From Symbiodinium natans (Eukaryota > Sar > Dinophyceae > Suessiales > Symbiodiniaceae), in the NCBI GenBank assembly GCA_905221605.1, contig CAJNDS010002500.1, positions 212,001-276,000 of the forward strand: a DNA stretch of 64,000 nucleotides. The letters are read 5' to 3'. Position 1 is the stretch's first letter. Each line of letters opens with the position of its first letter. The position numbers and the translations under genes are program-made. Positions 1 to 10,152 of the stretch are shown piece by piece. The notes under the pieces were generated by a model. The model worked only from the letters and a program-made list of their open reading frames with translations, was not told the origin of the DNA and did not search any database.

Positions 1-3000
1 GGTGACGCTGATGTAGCGGAGGCAGCTGCCCACGTAGAAGAGGAGGTTGCGCCAGGCCTCCAGAGAAGAACAGAGCTCTCCGCCCCCGAACTCCTCCGCT
101 TTTTCTTCGGGGGAGGTGGACTGCGGGGGAAAGGGGGGGGGCTTATCGTAAAGGGCCACTCCTCAAATCAAGTGCCGGCTCAAAAAAGCAGCTGCATGTA
201 AAGAGTTCTTTGAGGTTGGGTTGCGCTCTCCAAACAAACCTAGAAAAGTGCAGACTCTCAAAACTCTCCCGCCTGGATGGCCCCGGGCACCAACTCCTGA
301 CCTTGCACCTTCGACGAAGCTATGAGGTGCAGGGAAGATCAGTTCACGGCTGTTGAAGAAAGTGGACTGAATTCAGAGCAGGGCCCTTCTGGGCCTTATC
401 CGATCTCGAAGACATCCTTTCACTCACTTCAGCACTGTAAATCCGCCGAGGTCCAAGGCCTAAAAGGCTTGCTCCCCTCTCCCTGTTGGCCTCCTCGCCC
501 CCCCCCCGGGGCACCGGCCAACATGCCCCGATGATCAAGGCGAACCGACCGCAGCAGCAGGTCTTCTTGTTTGGGCCCCTTGGGTTTAAGGCTTGGCCTG
601 GTTAAGACGATAGACGTGGACCAACCCTGACCTCTGCACCCTAAAAGCACGGGCCTGCTGCTGGAGAATTTCAATAAAGGAATCGCTCACCGCGGTGGTC
701 TGCGCCATAGTCACTCCAAAGGTCAAATGCTTGAACCTCGGTGTCGCTTCAATGATGGCAGGCGGTCAACAGCTGGCGCACTTTAGGGGACTTGGGGTTC
801 AAGGGGCCTACGTAGGCTTCACTGGTTGAGCTTCTTGTCTTGTCGCTCTTCTCTGCTTCTTGCTCACGATTTCTCGGCGTCGCTAGAAGCTAGCTGCACG
901 CTGATATCATCCGAACCCATCCCCGTATGCTTTGGAATCCAGAGGACCCCAGGATCTCCACGAAGGTGAACAACGCCGGCGGGTTGTCCAGCTTGTCCTC
1001 AAGGCTTGGGGCCGCTTCGGGGCCTTTCCCGACCCTCTTTTTCAAACCCTTCTCTCTACGGCTTACAGGTGCGCGTTGGCCCTCTCCGGGCTTTAGCCCC
1101 TTCTGGGATGCAGATCACTACCCTGCCCTACACCCCCCCCCCCTCGTGCCATTCGTGTCCGACAGCTGGCGAAAGCCGTTGAAGAGAGCCAAGCAGAGCA
1201 CGGCCCGGGGCGTCTTGAACTTGTCCTGGCTCAGGAGGCTTCATCGTCTACCCACCCTCACCAGATAAGACGGAGCTTGCAAGAGAACGGAATGAAATTC
1301 CAAGACCTTAAGGAGAGCAGTCGGTGAAAGTTATTCGGTGGCGTTCGGTACGTTTGGGGGGGGGGGCTTTCGGCATCCTTCTCGGTGCTCAGGGCGCCAG
1401 TCAGGCAGCCGTAGATGGCGTCCCCGACAGCCTCGCTGTCTCCCAGCGCCTGGAAACAGAGGGCAGTTGAAGCGAGCATCAATGACACGGTTTCGTCTCT
1501 CACCGGCTACTTGGGGCACTTAGGCGAAGGAGATTCAAAAACTGAGGCTTAAGCTTAAATTCGTAGATGCTGATTCCTTGGGTCCCGGGTCAGCTCCCTA
1601 AACCTCAACAGACACAACTCACAACGCAAAACGGAAGCTGCGGAAGCTCCGGGCCGCTGTTAGGCTCGACCAAGGTTCCCCCAAAATCAGACTTGACTCG
1701 CTGTGAGGCTCCAAAGCCCCCCTTCGCCCCTATCAGCAGCCTAAAGGTGCTACAAAGCTTTCTTGGCGGCAACGTGACGTACTCAGCTTGCCTAAACCAC
1801 AATCCTCAACCCCCGGGCGGAAAGTTCAGCTTCGGGCTCGGGCTTGAGAACTTTCAGACCGCAGGGGGGTCAGCAGGGTTGCAAGGTGTTTCACCTTGGT
1901 GTGTAGGATCTCAGACTTGAGCTTTCTTACGGTGGAAATTACCTCACATGCCGGTCAAGCTCTGTAAAAATGGTATGCAATCTCAGTAGGCATCTGCACG
2001 AAAGAGAACAAAGCACACAAAAAACGAACACGTCTTGCGGTTTCGTGTTTCAGCGTCGGGCTGCTGACCTGTGCTTTATTCGGGAACGAAAATACATGCA
2101 TTTTGGCAATGCTGCTGGGAAGCCTGTTTCCTGATGAGTGACAAATTCATAGTCAAATGATTGTTTGTTGTCATATCAGAGTAGTATAAAGCATGCAAAC
2201 ACTCTTGCCCGATGGCATCCTAGGCCCAAAGCAAGGTGTCAGATGCCTTCTGAAAGGCGTTCCAAGAGTGGCGGATAGCAGCCTTCTCATGCTCAGCCAT
2301 CGACAGCTCCTTCCACAAAAAACAGGGCCGCCAGGATGGTGCTTTGTGTGTGCGTGCGACGCAGAACACATTTAAAAGCACGCCTTCAAACGCCTGAACA
2401 CGCCTGAAAGGGTCCCAACCCAATCCTGTGGCTGGCGATGCTTTGCTTGAAGGGGATGCGCTGGCCAGCAATTGTGTGCACATGAAAATTGGGCGCCGCT
2501 CGATTCACCCATTTAGCACACGATCTCCTGCAGGTAACCCTAAAACCTAAACCCTCAACCCGAAACCCTAAACAATATAACTCTTTGCGCAGCTTAGATC
2601 CGGAGCCCCTTAAACCTCCTTCGCCCACACGAAAAGCTCCTCCATGGTCTTGCCAAACTTCTCTCCAAGGATGCCTGGTGACTTTAGGGTTTAGGGTTTA
2701 GGGTTCAGGGTATAGGGTTTAGGGTTTAGGGTTTAGGGTTTAGGGTTTAGGGTTTAGGGTTTAGGGTTTAGGGTTATCCTACCCTACCATGCAGGTTTTT
2801 CCAGAGTAGCATGCTGGTCGTTGCAAGGAGATCCGTCCAAGCTGTTCGCCACTGTGGGCTACAGAAGACGCAGCCGGCTGGACGGCGGCCCCTGCTGTCA
2901 CTACAGTCCATCTACCAGATAAGATTACAAGCAGCGGGCTAGCAAAAATCGCCATCTCAGAAAAGCTTTGGCAAGGCGACAAAAACTTCGAAACCAATCA

Positions 3001-5005
3001 AAGACACCCAGCTGTAACATAGGCACTCAGGTCCGGCCCTTGGTCGGGTGAGGCACGTAACCTGGACAGCCGAAGGGCATAAGGAGAAGTGGGCACTCAT
3101 AGGCTGCGACCTTGGAGTGCCTGTACAGAACCCGCTTTGCACTACGGGTTTGTTGAAGCCTGGGTTCTGGCTCCCGGAAAATGCCGTCCCTGTAGCTTAG
3201 TAAGGCGGTCTTTCATTCGTTTTCGCATCCAAGCAAAGGCAAAACGCTCTGCGTCAAAGGCCCTCAGAATGATCCTACTCTTTGGCCCCCGACTTGGGAG
3301 GCGTCGGGTCATTTTCACGCACGGAGATGTTCGCAAGGCTCACATCATCGCATGGGGGCCTAACATCCGCGCTGCCTCACAGGGACCTCCGCAGTTATGG
3401 GGAGTCACCCTACTGATTTTCTAGCTCAAAGGGCGGTCGAACCTCGATGCGTCATGGACATGCATCCTTCTCATCGCATGGCGACCCTTGACGTCGCGTT
3501 CACAACCTGGATCATCTTCGTGTATCGAAGGTCCGATGCCTCTAGGCTGCTCCGGGCTGTGGAAGGACATCCACGTTTATCAAATTGACTTGACCATCTG
3601 TCGTGGCCAGTTTTCGCGTCTGTTACCATCGCGACGAAACGCTTTTCTCCACGAAGCCTCCATTTCCTTCACGTCCTCCGATGCGTTCCGGGCTTCCGAC
3701 CCCCACCTGTCTTATCATAGCGGCATGCTGCGACAGACACTTGAAAAGAGTGCTCCGCGTGATCTTTGCGATCATGTGAACCCCGAGCTGCTGAGACCAT
3801 CCTGCTCGCTGCAGGCGTGACGCTTCTCCAACAACAGTGCCTTCCTGGTGGCTGCAACATCCAAAAGTGTTCAAACAGGCTGGGCCTTTCCTGCTCTGAT
3901 CAACTCTCCTGGTTCGCCCCACAGGACGTTTCGCATGACAACGAGTTTTCCGCTCAGCTTGTCAGGGCATCCCTGAGCCCTCTTTCTCCATGATAAGGCC
4001 GTTTTCCCGTTCGAGCCGCTCCATAAACGGACCCCGATCGAAGCACGGTCAAGCTCAGCAAACCAAGCTAAAAAGCTTTATAAAAACAAGGCGCCAGAGC
4101 TGCCACATGCTACAAGCTGGCCTGGCACCTTTCTACGCACTGTCAACAACGGTACTAGTCCAAACTCCCTATCCTCTCAAAAAACCGCACAAGCCTCCTG
4201 TTGCCCCTCTTGCCCGCCCCAAGCCCAAAGATGCCCAAAGCCAAGGTGCTGTCGTTGTTTGTGTTCGCCGCGTTCGCCGTGTTTCCGCCCAGCGGGGAGA
4301 TCTCCGAAGCAAGCGATTCATCCTCAGGGACCTCGTCCGTTGCCGACGCCTCGGTGGAACAGAGGGCGATGTTCGGGGAGCCTATGTACTTAAACCCTAA
4401 ACCCTAAACCCTAAACTTTAAATATTGCATTTTCGAACTATAAAGTGTCTCTTATGTAGGATCTTGCAGGACGCCTCTGAGCTCTACTCTCAAAAAGTCT
4501 CAACTCTCCGGCCCTCTGTGATACCATCGACGAGGTGTAAGGACTAGATAGCAGAGAAGGTAGAGCCCTAAACCCTAAACCCTAAACCCTAAACCCTAAA
4601 CCCTAAACCCTAAACCCTAAACCCTAAACCCTAAACCCTGTGAATCACCTGTGCTGAAGAGGTTCAGGCCCCGAGAGCTGAATCACTAGGCACAGTCTTT
4701 GTGTGCAAATCTCTCCCTCCCCCTGTTCTCCCTCCTCACCCCCCCCCCCCCCAAAAAAAAAAATAATAAATAACAATAATAATCATAATAATAATAATAA
4801 TAAATAACAATAATAATCATAATAATAATAATAATAAATAATTATACATATATATATATATATGTATGTATATATATATATATATATATTAATAAGAAGA
4901 GGAAGAATAGATTTAAGAAAGCAAAAGGCGCGCCTCTTCCATCTCACTTGCTTCCACTTCTTCCACCACATCCACGGGGGTGCTGGTGCCTTGCGGCTCG
5001 CTCAT
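1..5005 (-). CDS. globin / ion-channel fusion gene, copy 1 (5' part only)
   Basis: This is the N-terminal third of the gene seen complete in copies 2 and 3; the rest lies beyond the left edge. Visible exons in gene order: about 4910-5005 (start MSEPQGTSTP, acidic VVEEVEASEMEEARL), 4225-4370 (acidic ATDEVPEDESLASEI), 2628-2675 (ILGEKFGKTMEEL), 2245-2325 (globin A-helix-like EKAAIRHSWNAFQK), 1375-1455 (EAVGDAIYGCLTGAL), 1140-1235 (TPRAVLCLALFNGFRQL-like), 945-1003 (ALFTFVEILG), 645-720 (FKHLTFGVT, F-helix with proximal His), 262-310 (VQGQELVPGAIQA) and 1-60 (WRNLLFYVGSCLRYIS, H helix). Each exon matches its counterparts in the other copies with conservative changes and no stop, so the copy looks intact here. 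The start Met is the first in the open frame preceding the acidic exon. Its intron 2 is about 1.5 kb. Confidence 0.72.
2535..2574. repeat. degenerate telomere-like repeat (CCCTAAA)
   Basis: About five imperfect heptamers lie between two exons of copy 1, in the orientation opposite to the block at 2683. Confidence 0.8.
2683..2775. repeat. telomere-like repeat (TTTAGGG)n
   Basis: About 13 heptamers with two variants (TTCAGGG, TATAGGG) begin about 8 nt upstream of the ILGEKFGKTMEEL exon of copy 1. Confidence 0.9.
4391..4639. repeat. telomere-like repeats (CCCTAAA)n, two blocks
   Basis: About four units occur at 4391-4417 and about ten perfect units at 4565-4639, both within the first intron of copy 1. 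The first block is about 20 nt from the acidic exon. Confidence 0.9.
4750..4895. repeat. AT-rich simple repeat (AATAAT, TATA)
   Basis: A poly-C/poly-A junction is followed by (AAT)n and (TA)n tracts within the first intron of copy 1. Confidence 0.9.
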
Positions 5006-5647
5006 GCTGTGGAAACCTCAGCTCTCCGGGACTTTCACTCCCCGAACACGGCAGATTCAGGATTCTACTACCGGACCTGGACTACCGGACCTGGCCGGCG
5101 TCCGTCAGAAACCTGCGCCCGTCACATACCCCACCACACCCCACTGCCCCTTCCCGACCCCCACTTCGGTGCCAGGGTTTCGCCCAACAGACATCCATGC
5201 CTTCGAGACACATAATCTGTCAGATGAGGTTGGAGGGTCTGCCCGTCCGTGAGGCATCCCACGGCCCGGGAAGGTACAAAGAGGTCATCGGGGATACGAT
5301 CCATCTTTCCACTTCCCCCCCCCCCCCCCGCCGCTCTCCAGTGTCAGGGTTCCGCCCATCACGGGGGGGCATACAAGATGTCTTGGGCATGCTTCCAGTT
5401 ACTACCATGGATGACTTGCTCAGCCAAGGATCAGGAGAGGCGTGTCAAGAGGACAGTGTAAGCGTTCTTGGGCTTGGACCAATTGCAAACTTGAGCACGA
5501 TGCGACGAGAGCGACTTGACCCCTTGCCCGTCAACTGTCAACACCTCCTTGTGTCTGGACATCAAAACAGCCTGCGATGCATTGAGGCAAGTCTGCCGCC
5601 TTACTTGCCCGGAGGTCAGATCCACCCTGCCAGCGCTGGCATAAGGG

Positions 5648-5769
5648 CCCTAAACCCTAAACCCTAAACCCTAAGCCCTAAGCCCTAAACCCTAAACCCC
5701 TAAACCCTGAACCCTGAACCCTAAACCCTAAACCCTAAACCCCAAACCCCAAACCCTAAACCCTAAACC
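5648..5769. repeat. telomere-like repeat (CCCTAAA)n
   Basis: About 17 units with variants (CCCTAAG, CCCTGAA, CCCCAAA) lie in the spacer upstream of copy 1. Confidence 0.9.
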
Positions 5770-5888
5770 GTAGACCGTGTCATGCGCAACCCGTCCAGTC
5801 ACTGCTACCTCTCATGGACTTCTCCATGTGCTTTGCGCATGGCCAGTGCTGCAGATACTCACACTGTGTCCATCAGCAAGGGTTAATG

Positions 5889-6042
5889 GTTTTGGGTTTA
5901 GGGTTGAGGGTTTACGTAGGGTTTAGGGTTTAGGGTTTAGGGTTTAGGGTTTAGGGTTTAGGGTTTGGGGTTTAGGGTTTAGGGTTTAGGGTTTAGGGTT
6001 TAGGGTTTAGGGCTTAGGGCTTAGGGCTTAGGGTTTAGGGGG
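5889..6042. repeat. telomere-like repeat (TTTAGGG)n
   Basis: About 21 units with GCTTAGGG variants at the right end. It has the opposite orientation to the block 120 bp to its left, giving a divergent pair. Confidence 0.9.
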
Positions 6043-6520
6043 TAGAACGCAATGACCCAGGATTAGTCTTACACCACTGACCCACCATAAGTACCCGGGC
6101 ACTCGCAATTTTTCCCAGGGACGACGCAAGATTTGCGAGTGAGCACCCTCTGCCTGGGAGCCACGCGTTGCCAAACTACAACTGGGCTCTCGCCCAAACA
6201 CTTCCCGTGGCTTGCGCCACAATTGAAACCGGCGGGCCTGGTGCCCTTGAAAAATCTTGGCCTGCTCAAAATTCTGAAGAGGCTCGGGCAATGCGTGGAA
6301 GCCGCCCCTTACATAGGGCAAACACAAACACACAGGAGTGAAGTAACACGAGGCGGTTTTCCAAGCGACCTTGAGCAAAGGCTAGGGAAGAGCAAACACA
6401 TCCATTGGCATGACGCGGGGCAACTGCCCCAATTTTCAGGAAGAGCCCAGAGCCACCAGTGGAAGCGCATTGATCGATACACAACCTCTTCAAGGGTTCA
6501 GTAAATAGACCCTTTAACCA

Positions 6521-6616
6521 GGGTTAAGGGTTTAGGGTCTAGGGTCTAGGGTTTAGGGTTTCGGGTTTAGGGTTTAGGGTTTAGGGTTTAGGGTTTAGGG
6601 TTTAGGGTTTAGGGTT
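6521..6616. repeat. telomere-like repeat (TTTAGGG)n
   Basis: About 13 units with TCTAGGG and TTTCGGG variants. Confidence 0.9.
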
Positions 6617-6785
6617 CAAAGACCTTTTTCACCTCCCTGCTAGAGCGAGGATCCCCTGGCTCTTGTTTGAAGTCCACCTCACGATGTCAAGGGGTCCGCC
6701 CAGCGGCCGAGCACGTAAAAGTGGTCTCGGGCATATCAAGGGAATTCGCATCTCCAGAGGTGCACACCATGATACCAGCTGCGTG

Positions 6786-7016
6786 AGGGTTTAGGGTTTA
6801 GGGTTTAGGGTTTAGGGTTTAGGGTTTAGGGTTTAGGGTTTAGGGTTTAGGGTTTAGGGTTTAGGGTTTAGGGTTTAGGGTTTAGGGTTTAGGGTTTAGG
6901 GTTTAGGGTTTAGTGTTTAAGGTTTAGGGTTTAGGGTTTAGGGTTTAGGGTTTAGGGTTTAGGGTTTAGGGTTTAGGGTTTAGGGTTTAGGGTTTAGGGT
7001 TTAGGGTTTAGGGTTT
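6786..7016. repeat. telomere-like repeat (TTTAGGG)n, longest block
   Basis: About 33 nearly perfect heptamers with one TTTAGTG-TTTAAGG interruption; the longest and cleanest such array in the window. Confidence 0.95.
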
Positions 7017-7437
7017 ACAATTAAAGCTTCAAGATATGCCTCCTTGAGATGGATTTTCTCAGCTGTGGTTTGATTCACGTTTGCTGCTTCAGTCCGTGCA
7101 TCCTCCGGAATGGTGGCCTTCAAAAACCAAACACGGCTTCCAACCAAGCTCGAAGGTAAAGCACTCCAGTCTCCCACCCATTCCCAGCTCCTACTGCTCC
7201 TAACTCGATTTAGTGGGCTCAGGGGGGAACTTGGGAGCTTTGGACCTTGGCAGGCTTATTGCGCACAGCTAGACCAACCTTTGCGCGGTTACTCTGCGCG
7301 GGTGTTCCAGAAGAACCTCCATGCCTCATTCCCCTTCAAAACTGCCTGAGAGTTCTACATCGATAAGCCTATGCAGCTTGCGCCGCCCTCAGCCCCCCTA
7401 GACAGAACACAATGGCAAATCTACGACCACAAGCCCA

Positions 7438-7699
7438 CCCTAAAACCCTAAACCTAAACCCTAAACCCAGTGTAGAAGAGGCCCTGCTATTCGTGGAAGT
7501 TCAGTGCTTCAGCTTGCCAGCTTTCGCTGCGGAAACGCGCGGAACGCGCTGGTTGACCCTCGACCCCCCCGACCCAACCATGGCTACCAAGGGAACTTGA
7601 GGGTTTAGGGTCTAGGGTCTAGGGTTTAGGGTCTGTAGGGTCTAGGGTTTAGGGTTTCTTGGGTTTGGGGTTTAGGGTTTAGGGTTTAGGGTTTAGGGC
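7438..7699. repeat. telomere-like repeats, two opposed blocks
   Basis: CCCTAAA units occur at 7438-7468 and degenerate TTTAGGG/TCTAGGG units at 7599-7699, just 3' of gene copy 2. Confidence 0.85.
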
Positions 7700-7729
7700 T
7701 TTTGCTCTGTCATCCGAGGTTAGCGGGGC

Positions 7730-8690
7730 TTGCGGGGTCCAGCAATGCAGTTCCCAGCATCAGCGCCTGCTCACAGAAGCAACTGGCGAGCAGCATCCTT
7801 CGTTTATGATGAGCATCCTGCGCTTGCGTATGACGGTGTAGCCTGAGGCCCTCGGCACAAGAAATTTCTCCAGCCATGGTTGTTTGCTGCCCATCAGAAG
7901 CATCGTGAGTTACCACTCATGGCGGCCTGCTAGCCGCTGCCCAGCAACGTGTGCGTCGATACGCTCCAAGAATCCACTTTCCATGCCCAAATGCGAACCG
8001 AGTCCTTACACAACAGAAGCTCAAGTGGAACAAGATCACCAGTTGTTTTTCCTTGTTTGTCTTTGTGTTCGAGCTTGGGGGGGGACGTCTTTCATGCGTG
8101 GGGTGTTGGGGGGACCCTTGCTCACATGTCGAGAGTACACGCTGGTTGTGGGAGCTCGCGGCGTTTTCAGGCAGCACGGAGGCGAGCTCCGATGTGGAGC
8201 TCGCTGGCTGCCCTTTTGAGGTATTATAATAAGGCAGTTGAGAACACTATGAACACTTGGATCATGCATCAGCAGCCTGAGCAACAATGTTCAGAAGCCT
8301 GAAAGGCTTCACCACCGACGCATGATCTCCTCCCTTACGCAAGGGAGATGTCCAAACCTTCAGAAAAGATTATTGCAACGTCTCGTGGTTGATGCGAATT
8401 TTGGAAGATGCACCTTCCTGTTCAGGAAGTCACCTATGAAACGGACATGCTGACCGCAAGCGAGTGTCACAAATCATTACTGACAATCACTTTACAGTAG
8501 TGACGAGAAACGGGGGAAAGGGCAAAGGGCTATGCCGGCTATGCAGCTTATGCAGATACACACAGAAACCCAGGACACCTGGTGGTGGAGTCCTTTCCCC
8601 CCCTCTCCGACAGACATTGAGCCTGTCCACAAACGAATTATGCACGGCTGACCACGAACCTCCTAGAATTTTCCACGCGAAAGCCACTAG
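7730..8690 (-). other. conserved 3' region of copy 2 (possible last exons or 3' UTR)
   Basis: Several short tracts here recur in the same order downstream of copy 3 (26150-27080): AALMLGTA-like coding at 7730-7780, the tract at 7895-7945, the segment at 8310-8430 containing CAACGTCTCGTGGTTGATG, and 8620-8680. Reading frames are not consistently open in both copies, so these may be a mix of last exons and untranslated or intronic sequence carried along with the duplication. The segment 8690-9285 holds nothing I recognise. Confidence 0.4.
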
Positions 8691-10121
8691 TCAGCACTAA
8701 AGCAGCAGAAGACCAAGACTTGAAAAGCAAGCTCAGCTGCCATTGGGCACGAAGTCATGTCACCCTAACACCAAGGAGCTCCGTTCTTTCGCCTGGAGGT
8801 TCTGAGCCGTGCTCTGCCCCCAGCCCAAGGCTCACAATGGCACAGCCTGGCCTGTGTTGCTTTGTTGATTCTAATTCGTGAAGGTCTCAACCATACGTCC
8901 ACATGTTCGCCGGATTCTTCACAGGAGGAACTTCTACTGAAGACACCAAGAGAAAAGTGTTGATGGACTTGCGCAGAATGCTGGGTTCCTGCGTTCCCGC
9001 GCGCCTCCTTCAGAGTGGCCAACGCTGCTCGTGCCCACATGGCTGCCGTTGGTGTTGTTGTGGTTCTCGCTGCTACTGTTCTGACCAAACGCTTTGGCGA
9101 CGCTCCTCGCGAAAAGATGCGCTGCAAAACTTTTAAAGGAAAGCGTGAATGTGCGCAGGCTTTCGGCTCAGATACCATCAGCCTTCATCACGATTGTGGG
9201 AAACAGCCACTACCAGCCCCCTACTACAGCAGGTGCTTCTCACGTGCTGTGCATGATCCATGTCTTGGGTCCAAGGCGCCTCATGATGGTCCTCTCAACC
9301 ATCGCCTCCACGCTTTCGTCCGCGTTGGTGTCCTTCTCCGGCCACGGCAGTGATGGATCTGTCTTGCCTCCCCAGGATGTGAAAGGCGGCGAGAGCCTAT
9401 TTTTTCTTGGACTCCGAAGGCCTCTATATGAGCTTTAAGGAGATCGGGAATGTTTGGGGGGGTGTTGGGGGGGGGGGGGGGGGTTCTTGATGGCTTAAAT
9501 GCATCCGGATGGTGAATGGCAACTCTTGGCATCCTTCCGTGGTGAGAAAAGACACCGAACTCCCGCTTTGAAGGTCACGGTGAGCGGAGGCAGGGCGGGG
9601 CGATCTTCGGAGCAAGACTGACTTTTTTCCTGGAGGAGCTCTGCTCATGACAGGGGGCATCAGCACCGGTTTGGGCCGCAACTGCACAGAGCCGTTAGGC
9701 TTTTGGAAGCAGCAGGCGATGGCAAGTGCATGTCTGCAATGTAACATCCATTCTTTTAGGCTACAAAGCATGCATCTGTAGGCCTGTCGTCCAGAAGTCT
9801 TTGCAGCTTTCCAGCTTTCGGAAATCAAGTTCGCAAACAACAACTATTCTGAAGCAAGAATCGCAACCACGAACCAGCGTAGCTCAGAGGTTTGGCCGCG
9901 CCAACCCTGAAATTATTCCTGACAACCCCCTTTTGCCATCCTGTGCCTCCATACCGCAGAATCTGGTCATGCGCCACCGGATGCAGGTAAGCTGGTTCCT
10001 GGATCCTCGGCTTCGTGGACAAGGGCCCCCAATTTCAACCACGCATTTTTCAGGGCTCCGGGGCCTTTTCGAGGGCCTCGTGGCCTGCAACAGTACCCAG
10101 TACCCGCAGGCAGTATTTTTT

Positions 10122-10152
<31 letters not shown>

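Larger units (their letters stand above)
5006..7730. other. intergenic spacer between copy 1 and copy 2, rich in telomere-like repeats
   Basis: The 5' end of copy 1 and the 3' end of copy 2 face each other here. I see no coding exon that recurs elsewhere. The stretch holds six telomere-like blocks (listed separately), a poly-C run near 5320, and unique sequence at 5006-5647, 6043-6520, 6617-6785, 7018-7437 and 7469-7598 in which I recognise nothing. Confidence 0.6.

Noticed and set aside
3000..4050. Short open frames in the long second intron of copy 1 that might be a decayed retroelement.
   Set aside because: No reverse transcriptase, integrase or transposase motif could be recognised.
5648..7016. 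A chromosome end or end-to-end fusion.
   Set aside because: The blocks are interrupted by unique sequence and genes lie on both sides; orientation is opposite to that of a fusion.
9015..9100. Plus-strand peptide with a hydrophobic run (MAAVGVVVVLAATVLTKRF).
   Set aside because: There is no equivalent near copy 3 and no splice context; hydrophobicity alone is not enough.
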